The position numbers were made by a program, and so were the translations under genes. A stretch of DNA of 64,000 nt, taken from NCBI RefSeq assembly GCF_031181385.1, contig NZ_JAPSKV010000016.1, positions 38,298 to 102,297 on the forward strand. The letters run 5' to 3'. A model generated the notes under the pieces. It was not told the DNA's origin. It worked only from the letters and a program-made list of their open reading frames with translations, and made no database searches. This DNA comes from Fredinandcohnia onubensis (GTDB lineage: Bacteria > Bacillota > Bacilli > Bacillales > Bacillaceae_L). Each line of letters starts with the position of its first letter. The stretch's first letter is position 1. This document shows, one piece after another, positions 25,731 to 34,072 of this stretch.

Positions 25731-26981
25731 ATGCAATTTGATGAAAAAACGTGGGATTGTGTCATTATAGGCGGTGGCATCGCTGGGTTAACTGCTTCTA
25801 TATACTTAGCGCAAGCAGGAAAGTCAGTCCTCATTTTAGAAAAATCTAATAAACTAGGTGGCAGAGGACGAACGACGGAAAAAATAGATTCCTATTTAAA
25901 TCTTGGGCCACATGCGCTTTATTCAAAAGGAAAATCGATGGAGGTCTTACGTGAATTGGGTATTAAAATAGAAGGAGGTGTTGTGCCGACAAAGGGGAAG
26001 ATGATCTATAAAGATGGTATTTATGATATCCCATCCACACCTATTAGCCTATTGACCAGCCCACTCTTACATTGGAATACCAAGAAAGAGTTGTTCACTT
26101 TTTTTCTTGAATATAAGAAAATAGAAACAGATAAGATAAATCATTTACCATTACGTCAGTGGTTGCAGCATAAAATAAAGGATGAAGTGGCAAGTCAACT
26201 GATATTAATGTTGTCTCGTCTGTCAACATATTCAAACGAACCTGATTTACTAAGTGCAGGTGCAGCACTAAAGCAGCTTCAATTAGGGAATGCTTTTTAC
26301 CTAGATTATGGCTGGCAAAGTATGATCGATGCTTTAGAAGAAAAGGCTATCGGTTTAGGGGTCCATTTTCAAAAGAGTACAAACGTAAAGAAGTTGAAAG
26401 GTTCAAATCCGCAGTTAAAAGTGCATACAAATGAAGAAACCATACGTGCTCGAAATGTACTATCCACATCAAGTCCTCAAGAAACAGCTAAAATGCTGTC
26501 AGAACACGAAAGAACTCCAGAAATAAAAATCAAAGATTGTATTCCAGTGCATGCAGCCTGTTTGGACCTCATTTTATCTAGACTACCTAACCCGAAAATC
26601 GACTTTGCAATGGGGGTTGAGGAGCCCTTTTATTATTCGAATCATTCCAAGATAGCAAAGTTAAGCGAGCGAGATCACCAGGTTGTTCATGTGATGAAGT
26701 ATATAACCTCTACTGAAGATACAGAAGGGGAAATAGAGAACTTTATGGAAATAGTTCAACCAGGCTGGAAGGAATATGTAGTGTATAAACGATATCTTCC
26801 AAGAATGATTGTTTCAAATCGTTTAGTTGTAGCCAAACAAAATGAAGGGCAGTCTCCATCAGTTGAACAGATACCTGGGCTTTATGTGGCGGGGGACTGG
26901 GTAGGGGATGGAATGCTTGCAGATGCTTCGTTTCAAAGTGCTAGAAAAGCAGCCTTATTAATCCTTGAAAAACTTCATTAA
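25731..26981 (+). CDS. FAD-dependent oxidoreductase (amine oxidase/phytoene desaturase-like), ECF41 target
   Basis: A 416-residue flavoprotein. The dinucleotide fold IIGGGIAGLTASIYLAQAG with the ribose-binding Glu in LILEKSNKLGGRGRT is at the N-terminus; the closing FAD motif GLYVAGDWVGDGMLADASFQSARKAA is at the C-terminus. This is the NAD(P)/FAD-dependent protoporphyrinogen oxidase/phytoene desaturase group; the substrate is unknown. ATG 25731 follows GTGGGAGTGGAT; the frame open from 25632 crosses the promoter. ECF41 genes elsewhere adjoin oxidoreductases, carboxymuconolactone decarboxylases or epimerases, so this is the likely regulated partner. Confidence 0.85.
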   Translation: MQFDEKTWDCVIIGGGIAGLTASIYLAQAGKSVLILEKSNKLGGRGRTTEKIDSYLNLGPHALYSKGKSMEVLRELGIKIEGGVVPTKGKMIYKDGIYDIPSTPISLLTSPLLHWNTKKELFTFFLEYKKIETDKINHLPLRQWLQHKIKDEVASQLILMLSRLSTYSNEPDLLSAGAALKQLQLGNAFYLDYGWQSMIDALEEKAIGLGVHFQKSTNVKKLKGSNPQLKVHTNEETIRARNVLSTSSPQETAKMLSEHERTPEIKIKDCIPVHAACLDLILSRLPNPKIDFAMGVEEPFYYSNHSKIAKLSERDHQVVHVMKYITSTEDTEGEIENFMEIVQPGWKEYVVYKRYLPRMIVSNRLVVAKQNEGQSPSVEQIPGLYVAGDWVGDGMLADASFQSARKAALLILEKLH

Positions 26982-26996
26982 AGGGGGTATGGCAAT

Positions 26997-27881
26997 ATGT
27001 TAGACGACCAGTTTTACCAGGAATATAAGCCTCTCTTGTTCTCGATTGCCTATCGAATGACTGGTACGATAACAGAAGCTGAGGATATTACACATGATGT
27101 TCTGCTCGATTTTGGGAAGTTGAATGAAGGACAAATTGAAAATATAAAAGCATACCTTTGCAAAATGGTAACAAATCGGTCCATCGATTACTTGAAATCG
27201 GCGAGAAAGCAAAGAGAGATATATATAGGACCGTGGTTACCAGAACCATTAATTTTCCATGATGTTAATCCAATGCATGCAGTCTTAATGCAAGACAGTA
27301 TTTCATATGCTATCTTGTGCTTAATGGAACAACTCACGCCAGTTGAACGAGCAGTATTTGTTTTAAGAGAAGCATTTGGATATGAATATGAAGAAATTGC
27401 TTCTATTCTAGAAAAAGAGGTAACAAACTGCAGAAAAATTTTAAGTAGAGCAAGAAAAAAGATAGATTATAAGGATGATGTACACCCTTTGCAGGTAAAT
27501 CAGGAGGAATTGCAGCATTTGGTCCAGTCTTTTTTGGTCGCCGCAACAACCGGAAATACCGAGAGTTTCCTGAACTTACTTGCGAATGATGCAGTCCTAT
27601 ACTCAGATGGTGGGGGCAAGGTGAAGGCTGCTTTAGTACCTATCGAAACAAGAGAACGGGTTGCACAATTTATCTTTGGGCTCCTTCGAAAGTTTGGGCA
27701 GGATGATGAACTGAAATTTGAATTAGTCAACGTAAATGGACAAAGTGGGATCTTGATTAAACGAGATAACAGACCAGAAAATGTCGTATGCTTTGAAATA
27801 GAAAAAAATCAAATCAAACATATCTTTTCCATTCGTAATCCTGAAAAGCTAACATTTGCTTTGAGAGGAATACCATTTTAA
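26997..27881 (+). CDS. ECF41-family RNA polymerase sigma factor (SigJ-like)
   Basis: A 294-residue sigma factor. Region 2 (FYQEYKPLLFSIAYRMTG to ~70) and region 4 (LTPVERAVFVLREAFGYEYEEIASIL) are followed by a SnoaL-like C-terminal domain. All three ECF41 hallmarks are present: WLPEPL in the linker (residue ~80), DGGGK in the C-terminal domain (~202) and NPEKL near the end. In this family the fused domain replaces an anti-sigma factor. AAAGGGGG precedes ATG 26997, 15 bp after the oxidoreductase gene. The consensus ECF41 promoter at 25671 drives the operon, so the factor is predicted to control itself. Confidence 0.92.
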   Translation: MLDDQFYQEYKPLLFSIAYRMTGTITEAEDITHDVLLDFGKLNEGQIENIKAYLCKMVTNRSIDYLKSARKQREIYIGPWLPEPLIFHDVNPMHAVLMQDSISYAILCLMEQLTPVERAVFVLREAFGYEYEEIASILEKEVTNCRKILSRARKKIDYKDDVHPLQVNQEELQHLVQSFLVAATTGNTESFLNLLANDAVLYSDGGGKVKAALVPIETRERVAQFIFGLLRKFGQDDELKFELVNVNGQSGILIKRDNRPENVVCFEIEKNQIKHIFSIRNPEKLTFALRGIPF

Positions 27882-27906
27882 TCAGATCATGGCAAGGAGA
27901 CTACCA

Positions 27907-28512
27907 ATGGATGATAAGTATTACGATGCACTTTTACATGTAAAAACAAGTGGAGGGCAAAAGGGATTTAGCCCATCCGTTCATTATAACCGCTATGAAC
28001 CGACACCATATGAAGGGCTCGATGCACTATTTTTGCATTATCAATTGAAGGAAACAGACTGGGTGGTGGATTTTGGATGTGGCAAGGGTAGACTTCTTTT
28101 TTATATTCATCATCATTTTGGGGCATCTGTTGTAGGGATTGAGATTGACAAAAGTCTTTATCATGAAGCCGTTGAAAATCGAGTGCGCTATTTGAAAAAG
28201 TCAGGTTACCAAAAAGGTGAAATAGAAATACATCAATGTGCGGCACAGGATTATGAGATCAACGCCCGTGATAATCGTTTTTACTTTTTTAATCCTTTTT
28301 CTATACAGGTTTTTAAGCATACTTTGTCCAATATCCTTCGTTCATATGAGCAGAATCCACGAAACATAGAAATTATTCTGTATTACGGATCAACCGAGTA
28401 CACCTATTTTATTGAAACCAATACACCTTTTCAAATGAAGAAAGAGATCATCATTCCGGAATTGTTTGAGAAAAACACATATGAGAGATTTTTAGTTTAT
28501 CACCTTGATTAA
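27907..28512 (+). CDS. Class I SAM-dependent methyltransferase
   Basis: A 201-residue methyltransferase with motif I VVDFGCGKGRLLFYI, an acidic GIEIDKSLYHEA loop for SAM, and a degenerate motif IV (FYFFNPFS), the NPF resembling N-methyltransferase NPPY/F motifs. ATG 27907 was chosen because AAGGAG (27894-27899) spaces correctly; ATG 27889 overlaps that site. It follows the ECF41 gene by 25 bp and ends at a terminator, so it is the third member of the ECF41 operon. The substrate is unknown. Confidence 0.8.
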   Translation: MDDKYYDALLHVKTSGGQKGFSPSVHYNRYEPTPYEGLDALFLHYQLKETDWVVDFGCGKGRLLFYIHHHFGASVVGIEIDKSLYHEAVENRVRYLKKSGYQKGEIEIHQCAAQDYEINARDNRFYFFNPFSIQVFKHTLSNILRSYEQNPRNIEIILYYGSTEYTYFIETNTPFQMKKEIIIPELFEKNTYERFLVYHLD

Positions 28513-28545
28513 GTAGCTTCCAAATTTGGAAGCTACTTTTTTTGT
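28511..28545 (+). terminator. Terminator of the ECF41 operon
   Basis: AGTAGCTTCCAAA/TTTGGAAGCTACT is a 13-bp perfect stem followed by seven T. Confidence 0.9.
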
Positions 28546-28662
28546 GTAGGAGTTAGTTCACCAATTTGTCATTTTTGGATTTCTAGGAAGAGTACATGGG
28601 AGGAAACGTCTGCAAAATGGCGAATTAGAGCGATTTTATTGAGTTTTTATTAGGGGTTGAAG

Positions 28663-28695
28663 GACGAGAAATAGCTCTATTTCTCGTCTTTTTCT
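28663..28695 (+). terminator. Second terminator-like hairpin before the heme-copper cluster
   Basis: GACGAGAAATAG (28663-28674) pairs with CTATTTCTCGTC (28677-28688) and a T-rich tail follows. No gene is seen between it and the previous terminator; it may insulate the Fnr promoter or end a short unrecognised transcript. Confidence 0.65.
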
Positions 28696-28724
28696 AATGA
28701 GTGTATTAAAAATTACACTTGATG

Positions 28725-28767
28725 TGTGATTCAGTTCACAACATTGAGAACCGTTCCTAATTATGAT
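28725..28767 (+). promoter_or_regulatory. Fnr/CRP-type box at class II position with -10
   Basis: TGTGA-TTCAGT-TCACA (28725-28740) is an exact match to the Bacillus Fnr box TGTGA-N6-TCACA. A -10 TATGAT (28762-28767) places the expected start near 28774, so the box is centred at -41.5, the class II activator position. It precedes the heme-copper genes. Confidence 0.75.
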
Positions 28768-28800
28768 GTAAGTAAGAAGAACATAAGGAGGTTGAGTTGG

Positions 28801-28950
28801 ATGGGAGCTTCAAAAGTTAACCGCAATAAAAACACAAACGGGGGAAATTCGGAACGATTAGTTGGAACCTGGATTTCAGTTGGTGTTGTTGGAGCAGTCA
28901 TTCTTGCTACGTATCTATTACTATTCGGCCTATTTATGGCTAGATTCTAG
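28801..28950 (+). CDS. Small heme-copper enzyme subunit (subunit IIa-like, 49 aa)
   Basis: A 49-residue protein: a polar N-terminus (MGASKVNRNKNTNGGNSERLVG) and one membrane helix (VGVVGAVILATYLLLFGLF). It resembles the single-helix subunit IIa of ba3-type enzymes. AAGGAGGTTGAG precedes ATG 28801. It lies 11 bp before the subunit II gene and is the first gene after the Fnr promoter. The single helix would pack against subunits I and II. Confidence 0.75.
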   Translation: MGASKVNRNKNTNGGNSERLVGTWISVGVVGAVILATYLLLFGLFMARF

Positions 28951-28961
28951 GAGGGAAAAAA

Positions 28962-29429
28962 ATGAAAATGCATCGTGATGAAAAAATATGGCTTACAATA
29001 AGTTTCGGTCTTATCATTGGATTCATGCTTATCACAGGATACCAAACATTTGCATTAGAAATGGGACCACCAAGCCATATGGAAACAATCGATCCTCAGA
29101 AAGTTGATGAAACAGCTCCATTCGACAAACCAGGTGTTTATCAAATCGGAGAAAATGAATATGAAGTAGTTATGACATTACAAATATTTAGCTTTACCCC
29201 AGCAAAAATCGAAGTACCTGCGGGTGCAAAGGTTCACTTTATCATGACATCTAAAGACGTAGTTCACGGATTCCAAGTTGCAGGTACAAACTTAAACGCA
29301 ATGGTAATGCCAGGACATATACAAAAAATCACTCAAACGTTCGACGAGCCTGGCGAGTATTTAATTCTATGTAATGAATATTGTGGTTCTGGTCACCAAT
29401 TAATGTCTACAACAATTACGGTTAAATAA
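28962..29429 (+). CDS. cbaB: CuA-containing subunit II of a B-type heme-copper enzyme
   Basis: A 155-residue protein with one N-terminal anchor helix (residues 9-28) and an external cupredoxin domain. The binuclear CuA site is complete: VHGF supplies the first His, and CNEYCGSGHQLM gives two Cys, the second His and Met. One-helix subunit II proteins of this length are typical of ba3/B-type enzymes. It accepts electrons from cytochrome c or another donor and passes them to subunit I. The gene is followed by subunit I after 14 bp. Confidence 0.88.
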   Translation: MKMHRDEKIWLTISFGLIIGFMLITGYQTFALEMGPPSHMETIDPQKVDETAPFDKPGVYQIGENEYEVVMTLQIFSFTPAKIEVPAGAKVHFIMTSKDVVHGFQVAGTNLNAMVMPGHIQKITQTFDEPGEYLILCNEYCGSGHQLMSTTITVK

Positions 29430-29443
29430 AGGAGGGGAGACCA

Positions 29444-31135
29444 TTGGCAACTATATTAAAAAATTCAGATTTGACATTTAAAGAAAAAACAAACAAAGTT
29501 TTAGGGGTAAATCTAGAAGATGCAAAAATTTCTAAATCCTATTTATCAGTAGCATTTATCGCATTATTATTAGGTGGACTTTTTGGATTATTCCAAGGAT
29601 TAAATCGTGCAGGTCTTCTAGAATTACCAAGTTGGCTTAACTATTATCAAGTATTAACAGCACATGGTCTATTATTAGTAGTAGTATTTTCAGCATTTGT
29701 TACAATCGGTTACTTTTACGCAGGTCTTTCACATGATTTAGGCGGATTATTACCTAAGGTTAGAAGAATGGCATGGGTTGGCTTTTGGACGAAAATCCTT
29801 GGTATCGTATTAGTCGTCATTCCTGTCCTAATGAATGAAGCATCTGTCATGTACACTTTTTATCCACCAATGGCAGCACACCCAGTGTTCTATATCGGGT
29901 TAGCATTGGTTGTAGTAGGTATTTGGATTTTAGCAGCTGGTGCATTTATTCAAGTAGCAAACTGGAGAAAGAATCATAAAGGTCAGCATTTACCAATCCT
30001 TTCTTTCTTTGCAACTGGTGTATTTATTCTACTAGTTGGTGCAACAGCATTTGTAGCAGTTGAAGTATTATTCTTGATTCTACCATGGACACTTGGCTGG
30101 GTAGATACAATTAACGTAATGGTCTCTCGTACACTTTTCTGGGCATTCGGACACACAGCCGTTAATATCTGGTATTTAACAGCTGTATCTGCTTGGTATG
30201 TCATTATACCAAAGATCATTGGCGGAAAACGTTGGAGTGACACACTCACTCGTGTAGTTGTTATTGCCTTAGTTATCATGAACATAACTGGTGGATTCCA
30301 CCATCAAATTATCGACCCAGGAATTAATTTATCAGTAAAATTCCTACACGTATTCATGAGTTTAGCAATTGGTTTCCCATCATTAATGACAGCATGGGCA
30401 ATGTTTGCAGTATTTGAACGTACTGGAAGAGCGAAAGGTGGTAAAGGTGCATTAGGTTGGTTAAAAAAATTACCTTGGGGAGACGTTCGCTTCCTATCAC
30501 CATTTATCGCAATGGCTGCCTTTATCCCAGCGGGTGCTGGTGGTATAGCACAAACTACGAACCAACTTGACCAAGTTATACACAACACAATGTGGGTTGT
30601 TGGACACTTCCACTTAACACTAGGTATGTCAGTCGTAATGACATTCTTCGGAATTAGTTACTGGTTAGTACCACATATTTCAGGCCGTGTATTAACAAAA
30701 GGAATGAATAAATTAGGTGTTGTTCAAACCATCATCTGGACAACTGGTATGGTTATCATGGCGATCACAATGCACTGGGTTGGACTTCTTGGTTCACCAA
30801 GAAGAACATCTTTCACAGACTACTTTGGTAGTGCACAAGCTGCAGGTTGGGAACCATTTATGATGGTAATTGGTATCGGTGCAACACTATTACTTGTAGC
30901 GGTAATCATCCAAGTATATGCAGTATTCAATATGATGTTCTTTGCACCAAAAGGCGAAACAGAATTCCCGATTGCTGAAGTAGAAGAAAGTGCCACAAAA
31001 ACTCCATTCTGGACAGAGCGTTGGGGACTATGGGTTGTGCTTATGATTCTAGTAATTGCAATGGCATATGTATTACCATTAACTGAAATGATTGTAAACG
31101 CACCTCCAGGATCACCACCATTTAAGACTTGGTAA
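29444..31135 (+). CDS. cbaA: B-type heme-copper reductase subunit I lacking the active-site Tyr; probable CuA nitric oxide reductase
   Basis: A 563-residue, ~13-helix protein. Low-spin heme ligands are His74 (YYQVLTAHG) and His390, the high-spin heme ligand is His388 (VVGHFHLTLG), and CuB ligands are His237, His286 and His287 (GGFHHQIIDPG). The numbering is close to Thermus ba3 (His233, His282, His283), in which Tyr237 is cross-linked to His233. Here the matching residue, His+4, is Asn241 (GHTAVN), so no cross-linked Tyr is possible at that site. Loss of this Tyr is shared by NO-reducing members of the superfamily, including the CuA NO reductase known from Bacillus azotoformans. TTG 29444 follows GGAGGGGAGA. 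It may be annotated as an oxidase by homology. NO reduction is inferred. Confidence 0.82.
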   Translation: MATILKNSDLTFKEKTNKVLGVNLEDAKISKSYLSVAFIALLLGGLFGLFQGLNRAGLLELPSWLNYYQVLTAHGLLLVVVFSAFVTIGYFYAGLSHDLGGLLPKVRRMAWVGFWTKILGIVLVVIPVLMNEASVMYTFYPPMAAHPVFYIGLALVVVGIWILAAGAFIQVANWRKNHKGQHLPILSFFATGVFILLVGATAFVAVEVLFLILPWTLGWVDTINVMVSRTLFWAFGHTAVNIWYLTAVSAWYVIIPKIIGGKRWSDTLTRVVVIALVIMNITGGFHHQIIDPGINLSVKFLHVFMSLAIGFPSLMTAWAMFAVFERTGRAKGGKGALGWLKKLPWGDVRFLSPFIAMAAFIPAGAGGIAQTTNQLDQVIHNTMWVVGHFHLTLGMSVVMTFFGISYWLVPHISGRVLTKGMNKLGVVQTIIWTTGMVIMAITMHWVGLLGSPRRTSFTDYFGSAQAAGWEPFMMVIGIGATLLLVAVIIQVYAVFNMMFFAPKGETEFPIAEVEESATKTPFWTERWGLWVVLMILVIAMAYVLPLTEMIVNAPPGSPPFKTW

Positions 31136-31137
31136 AA

Positions 31138-31365
31138 AGAAAAGCGAAGGCGAGCATTTAGCGTCGTACGGACTGAGGCCCACACGAAGTGGGTCACACA
31201 GACGTTGCCACAGGACGTGGCGAACTTAGTCTGTGTTCCTTAAGGAGATAAAGGAAACACGGGGAGCGAAGCGAGCCGATGTTGACCTTATCGTACGGAG
31301 GATGAGGGAAATCTCGCTAGTCGCTGCGAGCCGTAGCTAGACAACTAGAAAACCGGAGGGTTCTT
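31138..31365. repeat. GC-rich structured intergenic element
   Basis: About 230 bp, richer in GC than the flanks, with nested hairpins: GCCCAC-ACGAA-GTGGGTC and GCCAC-AGGAC-GTGGC enclosed by GACT/AGTC, then GGGAGCGAAGCGAGCC and CTCGCTAGTCGCTGCGAGCCG. No ORF. It resembles extragenic structured repeats common in Bacillus and lies between the subunit I and SCO1-like genes. Confidence 0.55.
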
Positions 31366-31442
31366 AATAGAGAGATAGCGAAACTTCTGCTATCTCTTTC
31401 TAATATTAGCAAAGGAAAAACTAGAAATAGGATGTGATCTCC

Positions 31443-32075
31443 GTGATCAAAAAAAATCGAACGACATTCGCTTGTATACTAATTTTATTATTTGGATGTG
31501 TGCTGTTCTATACGGGAACCGATGGTTTACGGGCATTTACTGCAGAAACAGCGAGAGTAAACCAACTACTAGAGGATAAGCCAGAGTTTCCAGATGTAAC
31601 ATTTGAAGATAGCGAGGGGCGGACATATCCTATTTCTGAGTTTGAAGATAAATATGTGTTTATCACCTTTATTTACACAGCCTGTACAACTGTTTGTCCA
31701 CAATTGGAAATGAATATGGCGCAGGTATATGAGCAGATTCCTCAAGAGTACATCGGTAAAGATCTCGTTTTTTTAAGTATAAGCTTTGATCCCACAAGGG
31801 ACGATCCAGCAACATTAAGTAAATATCGCACTTTCTTTGGATCAGACGGAGAAACATGGAGAATGGCTAGGATTTCGAACGAAACGGAATTACAAACCCT
31901 TCTGGATGCATTTGGTGTCATTGTAATCCCCGATGGAAAAGGGAATTTCGCACATAACTCAGCCTTTTATTTAGTGGATCCAAATGGGTTATTGATTGAT
32001 GTGATGGATTATCGAGAAATTGACCAAGCGGCCACTAAGGTGACTAGTATTTTAGAAAACCAAAAGGGGGAATAG
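31443..32075 (+). CDS. SCO1/SenC family copper chaperone
   Basis: A 210-residue thioredoxin-fold protein with an N-terminal anchor helix (TTFACILILLFGCVLFY). The copper-binding CTTVC motif (in FIYTACTTVCPQ) and the distal His in GNFAHNSAFYLVD are present. SCO proteins deliver copper to the CuA site, which fits the CuA subunit II encoded just upstream. GTG 31443 was chosen because AGGATGTGATCT, nearly the full anti-SD complement, precedes it; GTG 31434 lies inside that site. The next gene follows after 3 bp. Confidence 0.85.
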   Translation: MIKKNRTTFACILILLFGCVLFYTGTDGLRAFTAETARVNQLLEDKPEFPDVTFEDSEGRTYPISEFEDKYVFITFIYTACTTVCPQLEMNMAQVYEQIPQEYIGKDLVFLSISFDPTRDDPATLSKYRTFFGSDGETWRMARISNETELQTLLDAFGVIVIPDGKGNFAHNSAFYLVDPNGLLIDVMDYREIDQAATKVTSILENQKGE

Positions 32076-32078
32076 GCT

Positions 32079-32639
32079 ATGAAACAATTTTTTATTGGAT
32101 TAGGACTGTTATTCGTATTAGCGCTTCCTCCTGTTGCTAATTTACTAGAGTCAATCATGATCATCCATATGCACATGCAAATGCCTTCAATCGTAATTGC
32201 TGGATTTTTTATGGGTAAACTGTTTCAACAAAAGTTCCCGCAGTTTTTTGAAAAATGGAATCAAAACGGAATACCAGGGATTTTGTTATTCACTGTAATT
32301 ATGATGTATTGGACAATACCAAAAACAATGGATGAGACATTAACGATTACAAGCATGGAAGTATTTAAATTTCTTAGTTTATCTATTTTAGCGGGTGTTC
32401 CGTTACGAGATAGCTGGAAGAAACTAAGTGAACGTGCAAAAAATCTCGTCTTTATCTTTTTTACAGTGAAATACTTGGGTATGGGCGTGTTATACATAAA
32501 TACAAATATGCAATTATGTAATAATTACCTCGTAATCGATCAAATCACTCTGGGCTGGGGTTTTATTACAACCGCGATTTGTATTGTCATTTATTTGGTT
32601 TATAACAATTATACAGACCAATCAATCTATAAAGAATAG
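32079..32639 (+). CDS. Membrane protein of unknown function with His/Met-rich segment, in the CuA cluster
   Basis: A 186-residue protein with about five predicted helices (FFIGLGLLFVLALPPVA, IVIAGFFMGKLF, GILLFTVIMMYWTI, FLSLSILAGVPL, ITLGWGFITTAICIVIYLVY). The early segment MIIHMHMQMP has alternating His and Met, a pattern found at copper or heme sites. It lies 3 bp after the SCO1-like gene, so cotranscription is nearly certain. A role in metal insertion or assembly of the heme-copper enzyme is a guess from context. Confidence 0.7.
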   Translation: MKQFFIGLGLLFVLALPPVANLLESIMIIHMHMQMPSIVIAGFFMGKLFQQKFPQFFEKWNQNGIPGILLFTVIMMYWTIPKTMDETLTITSMEVFKFLSLSILAGVPLRDSWKKLSERAKNLVFIFFTVKYLGMGVLYINTNMQLCNNYLVIDQITLGWGFITTAICIVIYLVYNNYTDQSIYKE

Positions 32640-32748
32640 GTAAGAGAAGTTGCGGGTGCGGCTTCTTCTTTTTTATAGTATTCTGATTGACATGCTTTAA
32701 AATAAGGTTCAGAATAATAGCAATAAATAACTAAAAAGGGTGAGAAAG

Positions 32749-33891
32749 ATGGTAAAACGGTTTGAGACAAAATTAATACATAGTATAGAAAAAGCGAAAT
32801 TACCTATTCGAAGCAAGGTAACACCAATTTATCAAACATCGGCTTTTACCTTTGATAACCTTGAAGATTTAGAGGGTTATTACCAAGGAGAAGGAAATTA
32901 CTTATATTCGCGAACTGGAAATCCAAATACGGACGAGCTTGGCCAAATGGTAGCAGCAATTGAAGGAGCACCAGCAGGTATCGCGACATCTTCAGGACTA
33001 TCTGCAATTTTAGCGGGAATCCTTTCTGTTGCAAAAAGTGGAGACCATATCGTCGCAGCAGAGGACGTATATGGGGGAAGCTTTCATCTTCTACACGAAG
33101 AGTTGCGTAACCTAGGCGTGGAAACAACCTTTGTTTCCTTTGCAGACCTTGAGCAAGTAGAAAAGGCAATCCAACCGAATACAAAACTACTTTATACTGA
33201 ATCGATTACAAATCCACTTTTACGGGTAGAAAACTTACCAGCAGTGGTCGAACTTGCGAAACGAAACAACTTAGTCACTGTCGTAGACAACACATTCGCG
33301 ACACCATATCATTGCAACCCATATGAGCTTGGGGTGGAGGTAGTTGTTCACAGTGCGACAAAATATATTGGTGGACACAGTGATGTAACTTCGGGAGTTG
33401 TTGTGGGAAGAGAGGACTTGGTTGCAAAAGCACGTGCAAAGGTTGTGAATATAGGTGCAAATGTAAGTCCTTTTGAAGCGTGGCTTACAACTCGTGGCTT
33501 AAAAACATTAGCCGTTCGGATGCAGGTACAGTCTTCAAATGCCCGAAAACTTGCGGACGCTTTGCGTAACAATCCTAACATAGCAAGAGTGTACTATCCG
33601 TTTGAGGAAGAAGCTACAGGCTATGGAGCAATGGTATCTATCGAACTTGCAAAAACTGTTGATGTGAACCAATTTTTCAAATCGATAGGCTGGGTTAAGC
33701 TAGTTCCTACATTAGCTGGAGTAGAGACAAGTGTATCTCACCCTCTAAAGACTTCCCATCGTGCACTACCGCCAGAGGCACAGGAATCATTAGGAATTAC
33801 AAACGAACTTGTGCGAATCTCGGTGGGGATCGAACATTTCGAAGATATTATTTCTGTATTTGAACAAGCTATCGAAAATTCATTGAGATAA
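32749..33891 (+). CDS. Cys/Met metabolism PLP-dependent enzyme (cystathionine gamma-synthase/lyase or methionine gamma-lyase type)
   Basis: A 380-residue trans-sulfuration enzyme. The PLP lysine lies in VHSATKYIGGHSDVTSG; SRTGNPNTDELGQMVAAIEGA and EDVYGGSFHLL, with the stacking Tyr, are the family's cofactor and active-site blocks, and VSHPLKTSHRALP is near the C-terminus. The choice between synthase, beta-/gamma-lyase and methionine gamma-lyase cannot be made safely. ATG 32749 follows AAAGGGTGAG; GTG 32740 overlaps that site. The gene is alone between terminators, with no T-box or SAM riboswitch seen upstream. Confidence 0.85.
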   Translation: MVKRFETKLIHSIEKAKLPIRSKVTPIYQTSAFTFDNLEDLEGYYQGEGNYLYSRTGNPNTDELGQMVAAIEGAPAGIATSSGLSAILAGILSVAKSGDHIVAAEDVYGGSFHLLHEELRNLGVETTFVSFADLEQVEKAIQPNTKLLYTESITNPLLRVENLPAVVELAKRNNLVTVVDNTFATPYHCNPYELGVEVVVHSATKYIGGHSDVTSGVVVGREDLVAKARAKVVNIGANVSPFEAWLTTRGLKTLAVRMQVQSSNARKLADALRNNPNIARVYYPFEEEATGYGAMVSIELAKTVDVNQFFKSIGWVKLVPTLAGVETSVSHPLKTSHRALPPEAQESLGITNELVRISVGIEHFEDIISVFEQAIENSLR

Positions 33892-33943
33892 AACAAAACG
33901 AGTATCCATAGAAATTAATAGACACAAAAATAAATATGTTATA

Positions 33944-34003
33944 GCACCCTTATTTGCAACTTGACGAAAGCTACTGTCGTCGTGCGAATAAGGGTGCTTT
34001 TTG
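33944..34003 (+). terminator. Terminator after the PLP enzyme gene
   Basis: GCACCCTTATT (33944-33954) pairs with AATAAGGGTGC (33987-33997), with an inner stem; a T-run follows. Confidence 0.8.
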
Positions 34004-34072
34004 TTTGCTTATTAATTCTCGGGGAACTATTTAGTCGTTTATGATATCACTTTTACTTTTTTTGGATTTTGC

